A DNA stretch of 64,000 bases from Arthrobacter silviterrae. GTDB taxonomy: Bacteria > Actinomycetota > Actinomycetes > Actinomycetales > Micrococcaceae. Position 1 is the stretch's first letter, and every line of letters begins with the position of its first letter. Shown in pieces: positions 54,377 through 62,235 of the stretch. The position numbers and the translations under genes are program-made. A model generated the notes under the pieces. The model made no database searches and was not told the origin of the DNA. It was given only the letters and a program-made list of their open reading frames with translations. Where the stretch lies: the NCBI RefSeq assembly GCF_011045165.1, contig NZ_JAAKZI010000009.1, forward strand, positions 62,001 through 126,000. The letters run 5' to 3'.

Positions 54377-54859
54377 GCCAAAAGGTGGTGGCCCCACAAT
54401 GACGATCCCGCCGTTGAGGCGCCCGGATTCCCTGACCCGGTCGAAGTCCACAACGCCCGTGCCGTCCGCGTCCAGGGGAACGCTGGCTCCCATATAGAAA
54501 TCCTGTGCATTGCCTGGAGTCTGGAAGCACAGGATGCTGGCGCCGCCTTCTTGTGCCTTGAACGCGTGGGGCACACCGCGAAGGGCAACGGCGATGCCTC
54601 CGGCGCCAACCCGCTGTTCGGCGCCGTCGATGTTCATGAGGATTTCACCGGAGAGAACGTACAGGGTTTCGTCCGTGTCAGGATGGATGTGCAGGGGCGT
54701 CACCTTGCCTCCGGCCATCGTGTCGCGGTTGATCAGGAATGCCCCGCCAGTTTCTTCCGACTTGGCGAGCCAGGTGTGGATTCCCCCGCCGTAGAACCAC
54801 CGCTGCTCACCTTCTCCGTGCTGGCGGATGAATGACTTCGCGTGCTTCTTCGTGTCCAT
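54374..54859 (-). CDS. Cupin-domain protein
   Basis: This 161-residue beta-barrel protein resembles quercetin dioxygenase-type small cupins. The first cupin motif is TPLHIHPDTDETLYVLSGEI with two metal-type His and a Glu, and the second is the shorter GGIAVALRGVPHAFKAQEGG. The reaction is unknown. GAGGCGAG lies just upstream of the ATG. It diverges from the TetR gene across a 15-bp palindrome, so that regulator probably controls it. Neither gene occurs at this point in the mycobacterial order, so the pair looks like an insertion. Confidence 0.85.
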   Translation of the reverse strand: MDTKKHAKSFIRQHGEGEQRWFYGGGIHTWLAKSEETGGAFLINRDTMAGGKVTPLHIHPDTDETLYVLSGEILMNIDGAEQRVGAGGIAVALRGVPHAFKAQEGGASILCFQTPGNAQDFYMGASVPLDADGTGVVDFDRVRESGRLNGGIVIVGPPPFG

Positions 54860-54902
54860 GGGACTCGCCTCGATGTTGGCTACATGTTTTTATGGGACTG
54901 AT

Positions 54903-54917
54903 GTCTTATAATAAGAC
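54903..54917. promoter_or_regulatory. TetR-type operator between the cupin and tetR genes
   Basis: GTCTTAT-A-ATAAGAC is a perfect 7+7 inverted repeat in the 67-base divergent gap, and GACTGATGT is repeated on both sides of it. It overlaps the likely -10 regions of both genes. Confidence 0.7.
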
Positions 54918-54926
54918 TGATGTACC

Positions 54927-55544
54927 ATGAGTTGCATGTCAAGGTCTTACCTGGAACTCGGCCGCAGCGGCCAGAAGCGCCGCACCCTTGATGCCCTGGT
55001 TGATGCCGCCCGGGCCATGGTCGCCGACGGCCAGACCCCCACCGTGGACGAGGCCGCCCTTGCCGCAGGTGTCTCAAGAAGCACGGCCTACCGCTACTTT
55101 CCGGGACAAAGGGAGCTGCTTGCCGCGGCCCATCCGGAAACGGGGAGTGCCTCCATGCTGCCGGAAAACCCTGGCGACAATCCCGCGGAGCGGCTTGACG
55201 CCGTCGTCGCCACGTTCATCGAAATGATTCTTCAGACCGAGGCCCAACAGCGGACCATGCTGAAGCTGTCACTGGATCCCGATCTCCCGGCCAGCGGCTT
55301 GCCTTTGCGCCAGGGCCGGGCCATTCCCTGGATCACGGAAGCGCTCGATCCCCTGCGGGGTGCGCTCGGAGATGCGGAACTGCGCCGCTTGGTGCTGGCC
55401 ATTCGCAGCGCAATTGGAATCGAGTCGCTGGTGTGGCTGACCGACATTGGCGGCCTGTCCCGGGACGAGGCCCTTGCGTCCATGCGGTGGAGTGCCCAGG
55501 CGCTGCTCCGCCATGCCCTCGAATCGGCTCCGCCCGCATATTGA
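54927..55544 (+). CDS. TetR-family transcriptional regulator
   Basis: This 205-residue regulator has an N-terminal helix-turn-helix (LDALVDAARAMVADGQTPTVDEAALAAG split as helices, then VSRSTAYRYFPGQRELLAA) and a helical ligand domain with no obvious catalytic residues. The start may be ATG 54927 or 54936. Divergent arrangement with the cupin gene and the palindrome between them suggest it represses the cupin gene and itself. The ligand is unknown. Confidence 0.88.
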   Translation: MSCMSRSYLELGRSGQKRRTLDALVDAARAMVADGQTPTVDEAALAAGVSRSTAYRYFPGQRELLAAAHPETGSASMLPENPGDNPAERLDAVVATFIEMILQTEAQQRTMLKLSLDPDLPASGLPLRQGRAIPWITEALDPLRGALGDAELRRLVLAIRSAIGIESLVWLTDIGGLSRDEALASMRWSAQALLRHALESAPPAY

Positions 55545-55587
55545 CGGGCGATGCCGAAGCGTCCTCAAAAAACACCCCGTAATCTGA

Positions 55588-55630
55588 TGGAGCGTTGAGG
55601 GAATCACCGCAAAATGTGAGGGAGCGTCGG
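55588..55630. repeat. Family C repeat, inverted orientation
   Basis: CCGCAAAATGTGAGGGAGCGTC (about 55607-55628) is the reverse of the family C unit, preceded by the related GGAGCGTTGAGGGAATCACCG. It lies between the convergent tetR and hemolysin III genes. Confidence 0.7.
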
Positions 55631-55653
55631 TAGGGAAGGGGAGGACGGTGGGG

Positions 55654-56301
55654 CTAGGGGAAAACCACCAGCACGACGGCGGCGAAATGGCAGCCGAATC
55701 CGGCCACGGTCAAGGCATGGAACAGTTCGTGGAAGCCGAAGTGGCGGGCGCTGAAGTTGGGTTTCTTGATCCCGTAAATGACTGCCCCGGCAATGTAAAA
55801 CGCACCGCCCAGGCAGATTAGGAGCGTGGGCGCCACACCGGCGGCCCAGAATTGCGGCAGGAAGAACACCGCGGTCACGCCCAGCAGCACGTAGATGGGC
55901 ACGTACAGCCAGCGTGGTGCCCCCACCCACAGCACGCGGAACAGCACGCCCAAAACGGCGCCCGTCCAGATCAGCCACAACAGCAAGGTGGCGGTGGGGC
56001 GTGGCAGCATCAGCGCCGACAGCGGCGTGTAGGAACCGGCAATGACCAGCATGATGTTGCTGTGGTCCAGCCGTTTCAGCACTTTCTTGGTGCCCGGTTT
56101 CCACTCGATCCGGTGGTATAGCGCACTTGTGCCAAATAACATGACTCCGGTAACGATGTAAATGGCGGTGGTCGCCTTCGCCGCCATGCCCGGGGCCAGC
56201 ACCACCACCAGCAAGCCGGCCGCCAGGACCAGCGGCGCCATGCCTGCGTGCAGCCAGCCGCGCCAGGTGGGTTTTGCATCGGCTGCAAGGGTGCTCGTCA
56301 T
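55654..56301 (-). CDS. Hemolysin III/PAQR-family membrane protein
   Basis: This 215-residue protein has seven hydrophobic segments and the metal-site signature of the PAQR/HlyIII superfamily: TSALYHRIEW, KRLDHSNIMLVIAGSYTPL and GFHELFHALTVAGFGCHF. These His/Asp/Ser residues bind zinc in eukaryotic relatives; the bacterial function is uncertain. On the minus strand TAGAAT (56308-56313) lies 6 bases before the ATG, so it is predicted leaderless. It corresponds in position to Rv1085c, divergent from uppS. Confidence 0.88.
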   Translation of the reverse strand: MTSTLAADAKPTWRGWLHAGMAPLVLAAGLLVVVLAPGMAAKATTAIYIVTGVMLFGTSALYHRIEWKPGTKKVLKRLDHSNIMLVIAGSYTPLSALMLPRPTATLLLWLIWTGAVLGVLFRVLWVGAPRWLYVPIYVLLGVTAVFFLPQFWAAGVAPTLLICLGGAFYIAGAVIYGIKKPNFSARHFGFHELFHALTVAGFGCHFAAVVLVVFP

Positions 56302-56401
56302 GGCCCAATTCTATCCCTTCCGGGAATATGTTACCGATGAGTAACATGGCGGCGGCGGGTGCATCGCAACGCGGCCTGTCCGGAATGTGCGGCCCGGCGG
56401 G

Positions 56402-56407
56402 TAATCT
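56402..56407 (+). promoter_or_regulatory. -10 box of the uppS promoter
   Basis: TAATCT here would start a transcript near 56414 with a ~50-base leader carrying AAAGG before the uppS ATG. Confidence 0.4.
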
Positions 56408-56466
56408 AGGACAAGTACGTTTCCCCGGCCGCCCGGCCCGTATCCGTAAAGGTTTGGTGCACATTC

Positions 56467-57249
56467 ATGCGGTTGATGACCCGCCCCATACGGATGCCCA
56501 AATTCCTTTACAACTACTACGAACGCAGCCTTGGCCGCTCGCTGGACCTGAAGAGCGTGCCCCGCCACATCGGCGTCATGGTGGATGGAAACCGGCGCTG
56601 GGCCCGGCAGTTCAACGCCCCCACCAGCCAGGGCCACCAGGCCGGCGCGGACAAGATCCTGGAATTCCTCGGCTGGTGCCAGGACCTGGGCATCAAGGTG
56701 GTCACGCTGTACATGCTCTCCACGGACAACATGAGCCGTTCGCCCGAGGAACTGGACGAGCTCATGGGTATCATCGCCAACACCCTTGACCTGCTCGACG
56801 CCGACGTCGACATCAGCGTCCACGCCATGGGCGCCCCGGAGCTGCTGCCCGACTACCTGGCCCAGCGCCTGTCCTCGCTCACCACGCGCGTGCCCGCCAA
56901 TGAGCGCATCCATGTGAACCTTGCCATCGGCTACGGCGGGCGCCGGGAAATTGTCGACGCCGTCCGCGAACTCCTGCACGACGCCGACGCCGCGGGCCGC
57001 ACCATGCTCGAGGTGGCGGACACCCTGGGCGTGGACGACATTTCCAAGTTCCTGTACACCCGCGGCCAGCCCGACCCGGACCTGGTCATCCGCACCTCGG
57101 GGGAGCAGCGCCTTTCCGGCTTCCTCATGTGGCAGAGCGCCTACAGCGAGTTTTACTTTTGTGAGGCCCTGTGGCCGGCGTTCCGCCGCATCGACTTCCT
57201 CCGTGCCCTGCGTGACTACGCCGGGCGCAGCCGCCGCTTCGGCAGTTAG
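56467..57249 (+). CDS. uppS: Isoprenyl (polyprenyl) diphosphate synthase, cis type
   Basis: This 260-residue cytoplasmic cis-prenyltransferase elongates farnesyl diphosphate with IPP. The catalytic IGVMVDGNRRWARQ motif and the C-terminal RTSGEQRLSGFLMWQ with YSEFYF are diagnostic. Its position next to hemolysin III matches Rv1086 of M. tuberculosis, a short-chain Z-farnesyl diphosphate synthase, so the product length here could be short rather than undecaprenyl. In-frame ATG 56476 is an alternative start. Confidence 0.93.
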   Translation: MRLMTRPIRMPKFLYNYYERSLGRSLDLKSVPRHIGVMVDGNRRWARQFNAPTSQGHQAGADKILEFLGWCQDLGIKVVTLYMLSTDNMSRSPEELDELMGIIANTLDLLDADVDISVHAMGAPELLPDYLAQRLSSLTTRVPANERIHVNLAIGYGGRREIVDAVRELLHDADAAGRTMLEVADTLGVDDISKFLYTRGQPDPDLVIRTSGEQRLSGFLMWQSAYSEFYFCEALWPAFRRIDFLRALRDYAGRSRRFGS

Positions 57250-57261
57250 GCCACTGTTTCC

Positions 57262-57936
57262 TTGCAAAGCCACCATCGTTCTGAAATGATCCTGGCGGCC
57301 GTCCTCTCCAGCGCGGCCGGGTTTGTCGACGCTGTGGGCTTCATCCACCTGGGCGGCTACTTTGTCTCCTTCATGAGCGGCAACTCCACCCGGGGCGGCA
57401 CTGCCCTGGCCGAAGGAAACTGGGCGGGTTTCGGCACGGCTTTCGGACTGGTCGGTGCCTTTCTGGTGGGTGTGGTGAGCGCTTCGATCCTGCGCAGGCT
57501 TGTCCCGTCACGCAAGCGCATGGCAGTGCTCCTGTACGTGACAGCGGCACTGGTGTGCGCCGTCGTACTTTTTGACCTGGGCCTTGACGGGTGGCTGGCG
57601 CCGGCCATCATGGCGGTGGCGATGGGTGCCGAGAACCTCATCTTTGAACGCAATGGCGAGGTCAGCATAGGCCTGACGTATATGACGGGCACCCTGGTGA
57701 AAATGGGCCAGCACATGGCCAATGCGCTTCTTGGGGGAGACAGCCGGCTGTGGCGCAGGTACGCGGCCCTGTGGCTGTCGCTGACCACCGGCTCGGTCAT
57801 CGGCGGCATTTCGTACCTGGCGCTGAACCTGAATGCGCTGTGGATCGCCGTGGGCGTGATGGCGCTGTCGGTCATTTTCAACCAATATGTCCACAAGAGC
57901 CCGCCCCGACCGCCGGCCACACCCGTCATCCTGTAG
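57262..57936 (+). CDS. YoaK family (DUF1275) membrane protein
   Basis: This protein of 216-224 residues has about six hydrophobic segments. The family signature is SAAGFVDAVGFIHLGGYFVSFMSGNSTRGG split over the first two segments, with a later MGAENLIFERNGEVSIGLTY. The function is unknown. The start is either TTG 57262 or ATG 57286; the latter gives a more typical N-terminus. It lies between uppS and phoH, 12 bases after the uppS stop, and may be read from the uppS transcript. Confidence 0.85.
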   Translation: MQSHHRSEMILAAVLSSAAGFVDAVGFIHLGGYFVSFMSGNSTRGGTALAEGNWAGFGTAFGLVGAFLVGVVSASILRRLVPSRKRMAVLLYVTAALVCAVVLFDLGLDGWLAPAIMAVAMGAENLIFERNGEVSIGLTYMTGTLVKMGQHMANALLGGDSRLWRRYAALWLSLTTGSVIGGISYLALNLNALWIAVGVMALSVIFNQYVHKSPPRPPATPVIL

Positions 57937-57976
57937 CCGGCGGCGGGGCCAATTATTTACCCAATGGACACCAATA

Positions 57977-58104
57977 ACACGCCGGGAAGGTCCCAAATTG
58001 CCACTATTCCCGGCGTAGCTTTAGGCATTAACGGAGGGCAACTCCGCTCGCCGTACCTATTGATTTTCCGGGCGAAACACCGGCCCGGAAAGGCTGGAGC
58101 CGAC
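57977..58104 (+). promoter_or_regulatory. Structured leader upstream of phoH
   Basis: Three consecutive stems are visible: ACGCCGGGAA with TTCCCGGCGT (10 bp, about 57981-58017), CGGAG-GGCAA-CTCCG near 58033, and TCCGGGC with GCCCGGA near 58068-58090. The last stem ends just before the phoH ribosome site. The reading frame of phoH is open through this stretch, but the structure and the good ribosome site at 58096 favour a non-coding leader. Confidence 0.5.
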
Positions 58105-59451
58105 GTGGTTGAGACGATGAATTTTGGGGAAATCGCACGGGAGACGGCGGGCATGGCGCAAAAACTGCGCAGCTACGTCATCGACACCTCAGTTTTGCTC
58201 TCCGATCCCCGCGCGATACTGCGCTTTGCCGAACACGAGGTCATTGTGCCGATCGTGGTGATTTCCGAGCTGGAGTCCAAGCGGCACGACCCCGAACTGG
58301 GCTACTTCGCCCGCACCGCCCTGCGCCTGCTCGACGAACTGCGCGAACAGCACGGCGGCCTGGGTGCCCCCATTCCCCTGGGGGACGACGGCGGGACGTT
58401 CCGTGTGGAGCTCAACCACGTTTCCGCTGAGGTGCTTCCGGCGGGGATCCGCGGCACGGACAATGATTCGCGCATTCTGGCGGTGGCGAAGAACCTGGCA
58501 AACGAGGGCGCCAACGTCACGGTGGTTTCCAAGGACCTGCCGATGCGGGTCAAGGCCTCCGCGATGGGACTGGCGGCGGAGGAGTACCGCAACGAGCTGG
58601 TCCAGGATTCCGGCTGGACAGGCGTGGCGGAGCTGGCCATTGCCGAGGCCGAAATGGCGGAACTGTACAACGGCGGCGCCGCCCTGGTTCCCGAGGCCGC
58701 CGTCATGCCTGTCAACACGGGCCTGGTGCTGACCAGCACCCGCGGCTCCGCACTGGGACGGGTGGGCGCCGACCAGCAGGTGCGCCTGGTGAAGGGCGAC
58801 CGCGAGGTGTTCGGCCTGCACGGGCGCTCCGCCGAACAGCGCCTGGCGCTGGACCTGCTCATGGACCCCGACGTCGGCATTGTCTCCCTGGGCGGGCGGG
58901 CCGGCACGGGCAAGAGTGCGCTGGCCCTGTGCGCCGGCTTGGAGGCCGTGCTGGAACGCAACGAGCACCGCAAGGTGGTGGTGTTCCGGCCCCTGTACGC
59001 AGTGGGCGGCCAGGAGCTCGGCTACCTGCCGGGCTCCGAAAGCGAGAAGATGAACCCGTGGGCGCAGGCCGTGTTCGACACTCTGGGCTCCGTGGTGTCC
59101 GAGCGCGTCATGGACGAGATCTTGGAGCGCGGGCTGCTGGAGGTGCTGCCGCTGACGCACATCCGCGGGCGTTCGCTGCACGACTCCTTTGTGATCGTGG
59201 ACGAGGCCCAGTCGCTGGAGAAGAACGTGCTGCTGACGGTCATGAGCCGGATCGGGCAGAACTCCAAGATTGTGCTCACCCATGACGTGGCCCAGCGCGA
59301 CAACCTGCGCGTGGGCCGCCATGACGGCATCGCCGCCGTGGTCGAAACCCTCAAGGGGCACCCGCTCTTCGCCCACGTCACCCTGACCCGCTCCGAGCGG
59401 TCGCCCATCGCCGCGCTGGTCACTGAAATGCTGGAGCGCGCCGAGATCTGA
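58105..59451 (+). CDS. PIN-domain PhoH-family ATPase/ribonuclease (PhoH2 type)
   Basis: This 448-residue protein fuses a PIN nuclease domain (residues ~20-150: [13 protein letters not shown] with its Asp, [23 protein letters not shown]) to a PhoH ATPase (Walker [14 protein letters not shown], Walker [14 protein letters not shown]). Mycobacterial PhoH2 is a sequence-specific RNase/RNA helicase. The start is GTG 58105 with GGAG 5 bases before it; ATG 58117 is an alternative. Its position downstream of uppS mirrors phoH2 (Rv1095) in M. tuberculosis. Confidence 0.92.
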   Translation: MVETMNFGEIARETAGMAQKLRSYVIDTSVLLSDPRAILRFAEHEVIVPIVVISELESKRHDPELGYFARTALRLLDELREQHGGLGAPIPLGDDGGTFRVELNHVSAEVLPAGIRGTDNDSRILAVAKNLANEGANVTVVSKDLPMRVKASAMGLAAEEYRNELVQDSGWTGVAELAIAEAEMAELYNGGAALVPEAAVMPVNTGLVLTSTRGSALGRVGADQQVRLVKGDREVFGLHGRSAEQRLALDLLMDPDVGIVSLGGRAGTGKSALALCAGLEAVLERNEHRKVVVFRPLYAVGGQELGYLPGSESEKMNPWAQAVFDTLGSVVSERVMDEILERGLLEVLPLTHIRGRSLHDSFVIVDEAQSLEKNVLLTVMSRIGQNSKIVLTHDVAQRDNLRVGRHDGIAAVVETLKGHPLFAHVTLTRSERSPIAALVTEMLERAEI

Positions 59452-59468
59452 CGCCGTCCCACCTCTCG

Positions 59469-59527
59469 CCGAACGGGCACTTAACGTGGATGTTCCGCCC
59501 GAACATGCCCGTTAAGTGTCCGTTCGG
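59469..59527. repeat. Family A palindromic repeat, copy A6 (chimeric arms)
   Basis: CCGAACGGGCACTTAACGTGG... forms the left arm, while the right arm is the complement of the GGGCATG variant, so the outer parts pair and the middle forms an internal loop. It begins 18 bases after the phoH stop. Confidence 0.8.
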
Positions 59528-59615
59528 CAGCTGAAAAGGGGCCCCGCGCACGGACCGGACCCTGAACGCCGTCGTTGATTCTTGCCGGGGGATGCTGCGC
59601 GATAGACTCGCCCAC

Positions 59616-60641
59616 ATGCACCGACCCCTTCCCGCGCCAGCCGGACTCGGCCTGGCCATGGTCGCCGGGCTCGCCCTCGCCGTGCAATCCCGGATCACGG
59701 GCACCATGGGGCTGCGCCTGGGCGACGGCGTGGCCGCGGCGCTGCTCAGCTTTGGCTCGGGGCTCCTGCTGATGATTCTTTTGACGCTCGGCACCCGGGC
59801 CGGACGGAGCGGATTGGCCGCCCTGCGCGGCGGCCTGGCCCGGCGGGTGCTGCCGCGCTGGTATCTGGTGGCCGGCGCGATAGGCGCGTCGCTGGTATTC
59901 GCCCAGGGGGTCACCGTCGGGATGGTGGGCGTGGCCCTCTTCACCATTGCCCTGGTGGCCGGGCAGACGGTCAGCGGGCTGCTGGTCGACAGGGTCGGAT
60001 TCGGCGCCGGCGGGAGGAGGCGCCTGACCGCACCGCGGCTGACAGGTTCAGTGCTGACCCTGGGAGCTGTGGTCTGGGCTGTCTCCGCCAAGTTCACCGC
60101 GCTTGGCCCGGGGGCGCTGTCTCTGCTTCTGCTGCCCTTGCTGGCGGGTCTGCTCTACGGCTTCCAGCAGGCGATGAACGGGCGCATTGCCGCCGCGGCG
60201 GGCACGCCACTGACGGCCACCCTGACCAATTTTGCCGCCGGCGCCGTGGTGCTTTTGGCCGCGTGGCTGGTCAAGCTGCCTTTCAGTCCGCGGCCGCACG
60301 CCCTGCCGCACGAGTGGTGGCTCTATTGCGCCGGGCCGCTGGGCATCGTGGTGGTCTTCCTCAGTGCGGCGCTGGTGCGGCGGATCGGCGTCCTGCTGCT
60401 CGGCCTGGGCACAGTCGCTGGCCAGCTGATGGGCTCGCTGCTGCTCGACGTGGCCTTTCCGACACCGGCGGCGGCGGTCGGCACCGCCACCGTGCTCGGC
60501 ACTGTGTTGACCCTGTTGGCCGTCATTGTGGCCGCAGCGCCCTGGCGAAGGAATCCGACGCCGGCTGCCCTGTCCGCGCGCCCCTCCACCCCCGCCGAAC
60601 CGGCACTTAACGTGGATCCCGCGCTGAAACATCCACGTTAA
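59616..60641 (+). CDS. DMT-superfamily transporter (YdcZ type)
   Basis: This 341-residue membrane protein has about ten hydrophobic segments in two homologous halves (AVQSRITGTMGLRLGDGVAA in the first, FQQAMNGRIAAAAGTPLTAT in the second), as in the YdcZ branch of the drug/metabolite transporters. The substrate is unknown. The start ATG 59616 is 7 bases after TAGACT (59603-59608), a leaderless layout. The last ~15 residues (AEPALNVDPALKHPR) are encoded by a family A repeat copy, so the C-terminus seems to have been altered by that element. Confidence 0.87.
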   Translation: MHRPLPAPAGLGLAMVAGLALAVQSRITGTMGLRLGDGVAAALLSFGSGLLLMILLTLGTRAGRSGLAALRGGLARRVLPRWYLVAGAIGASLVFAQGVTVGMVGVALFTIALVAGQTVSGLLVDRVGFGAGGRRRLTAPRLTGSVLTLGAVVWAVSAKFTALGPGALSLLLLPLLAGLLYGFQQAMNGRIAAAAGTPLTATLTNFAAGAVVLLAAWLVKLPFSPRPHALPHEWWLYCAGPLGIVVVFLSAALVRRIGVLLLGLGTVAGQLMGSLLLDVAFPTPAAAVGTATVLGTVLTLLAVIVAAAPWRRNPTPAALSARPSTPAEPALNVDPALKHPR

Positions 60642-60653
60642 GTGCCCGCTCGC
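60594..60653. repeat. Family A palindromic repeat, copy A7
   Basis: CCGAACCGGCACTTAACGTGG pairs with CCACGTTAAGTGCCCGCTCG around ATCCCGCGCTGAAACAT. The left arm and centre lie inside the DMT transporter reading frame, whose TAA stop is the TAA of GTTAAGTG in the right arm. Confidence 0.85.
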
Positions 60654-60705
60654 GGAGGGGGAGGGGTGCGGGAGGGGGTGGGGGAGCGTTGGGAGGAGGC
60701 GGGCG

Positions 60706-61494
60706 TCAGGCGCCGGGCAGGTCCCAGGGAATGTGTGAGCGGACGTCGGTCAGGCCCATGCTGACTTCCTCAAAAAGGTCGTCCAGCATGTATTCGTCGA
60801 TCCCGTGGAGCACCATCCAGTGCCCGGCGCCGGAGGTGTCGCCGTCGAGCGACTGGCTGGCCACGCACACGGCCGTCTCCAGGTCGATCCGCACCGCCGT
60901 GCGCCCCGGGAAAAGCAGGGGCGCGGCCGGGAACAGCGGCCTGTAGGACGGATTGGGCGTCAGGATCGCGTCCACGGCCGGGCGCCCGTGGTGGTCTACC
61001 ATGGCGATCCCGTCAATCTCGGCCACGTTGGCAAACGGCGCCTCCAGCGGAACGGGGCGCTCGCCGGCCAGCTCCACTGGGTCCAGCGCCGCGGAAAACC
61101 GCCCCGAACCGTAGGCGGGCTCGCCGTAGAGGGCCTCCGGCCGGCGCACCACAAAGCCGTCGGCGTCCTTGACCGGGTTGGCCATGGCAGGCGGCAGCAG
61201 CCACGGCTTGCGGTTGCCGCTGATGAACAGGGAGTCCTTGGAGCTGTTGATCTTGGTAGTGCTGGCCAGCAGCTTTCCGTCCAGGGTCTCCACCCGGAGC
61301 GCCCCGGGGCGGCGGATCCAGAACTTCATGGCCTCCACGCCAGCGTCCGACGCCGGGTCCCCGGCCCGTGCGCTAGCCTCCCGTGCCGCTGCAGCATCCC
61401 GCCGGTGGAGCTCGAAGCGCAGGCTTGACCAGCGCCACGGCGAGGACCGGCACAGGTGGCGAAATGTGTCAGCAGTAAGGGGTAGGCCATTCAT
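60706..61494 (-). CDS. Hypothetical protein
   Basis: I do not recognise this 262-residue protein. It has no signal peptide or membrane segment. The middle contains AMKFWIRRPGALRVETLDGKL, GNRKPWLLPP, then HWMVLHGIDEYMLDDLFEEV near the C-terminus. The beta-rich look of the first half and VETLDGKLL recall outer-barrel LolA-like folds, but this is only an impression. On the minus strand TAAGCT (61501-61506) lies 6 bases before ATG 61494, a leaderless start that supports this gene being real. Confidence 0.7.
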   Translation of the reverse strand: MNGLPLTADTFRHLCRSSPWRWSSLRFELHRRDAAAAREASARAGDPASDAGVEAMKFWIRRPGALRVETLDGKLLASTTKINSSKDSLFISGNRKPWLLPPAMANPVKDADGFVVRRPEALYGEPAYGSGRFSAALDPVELAGERPVPLEAPFANVAEIDGIAMVDHHGRPAVDAILTPNPSYRPLFPAAPLLFPGRTAVRIDLETAVCVASQSLDGDTSGAGHWMVLHGIDEYMLDDLFEEVSMGLTDVRSHIPWDLPGA

Positions 61495-61562
61495 ATCCAC
61501 AGCTTACGCCGGAGCCGCGGTTTGGCCGCCCGGCGGGAGGCGCCATGGCGTAGCATCCTGCT

Positions 61563-62075
61563 ATGGTCACTCGGCTGTCGGACTTGTGGGAGGCGGACGT
61601 CTTGGCACTGGTCTGCGCCGTGGCCGCGTGCCTGTACCTGCTGTGGTTGAGCGTGCTGCTCTCCGCCGTCGACATCCGCACGCACACCCTCCCCAACCGC
61701 TACGTGCTGCCCGCATATCCGGCCGCCGGGATCCTGCTTGCCGCCGCGGCCGTGCTGTCCGGGCGGCCGGGGCAGCTGTGGGGCGCACTCGCCGGGGCCG
61801 CCGCATTGGGCGCACTGTACTGGGTGCTGTGGGCGGTGTATCCGGCGGGCATGGGCTTTGGCGACGTCAAGCTGGCCGGCGTGCTGGGCCTTTACCTGGG
61901 ATTTTTGGGCTGGACGCACGTGCTGGCGGGTGCGGCGGCCGGGTTTGTGGCGGGCGGGCTGTGGGGCGTGGCCCTCATCGTGTCACGGAGGGGCACGGCG
62001 AAGTCGCACCTCCCGTTCGGCCCGTCCATGCTGGCGGGCGCCTGGGCAACCATGCTCCTGCTCCCCGTCCCCTGA
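61563..62075 (+). CDS. A24-family prepilin peptidase-like protein
   Basis: This 170-residue membrane protein has six hydrophobic segments and the aspartyl-peptidase motif GMGFGDVKLAG (the GxGD Asp), with the first Asp in SAVDIRTHTLPNR. It lacks the N-terminal methyltransferase domain of long PilD enzymes, as usual in short actinobacterial forms. No pilin genes are in the window. TAGCAT (61551-61556) is 6 bases before the ATG, so it is predicted leaderless and divergent from the hypothetical gene. Confidence 0.88.
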   Translation: MVTRLSDLWEADVLALVCAVAACLYLLWLSVLLSAVDIRTHTLPNRYVLPAYPAAGILLAAAAVLSGRPGQLWGALAGAAALGALYWVLWAVYPAGMGFGDVKLAGVLGLYLGFLGWTHVLAGAAAGFVAGGLWGVALIVSRRGTAKSHLPFGPSMLAGAWATMLLLPVP

Positions 62076-62097
62076 CCCGCCCGCCCGCCCGCCCACC

Positions 62098-62184
62098 GAC
62101 GCTCCATCACTTTTCGCGGGGTTTTCCCGCGACGCTCCACCACTTTTTGCGAGTTTTTCCCCGACGCTCCACCACTTCACGCAC
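62098..62184. repeat. Family C tandem repeat, three units
   Basis: GACGCTCCATCACTTTT, GACGCTCCACCACTTTTT and GACGCTCCACCACTTCAC start at 62098, 62131 and 62163, a 32-33-base period. The block ends 40 bases before the -10 box of the NUDIX gene. Confidence 0.8.
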
Positions 62185-62235
62185 TTTCCAGGGGGTAACG
62201 CGGATCCGGCCGCACCGCTTCGATAAGCTGGCGGC

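Noticed and set aside
57964-58104. N-terminal extension of PhoH starting at ATG 57964, or a separate antitoxin gene
   Set aside because: There is no ribosome site, no stop separating it from phoH, strong hairpins instead of coding bias, and a good ribosome site before GTG 58105.
62098-62184. Three regularly spaced GACGCTCC units as a mini CRISPR array
   Set aside because: The period is only 32-33 bases with most of it repeat, leaving no spacer-sized unique sequence, and the same unit occurs singly elsewhere.
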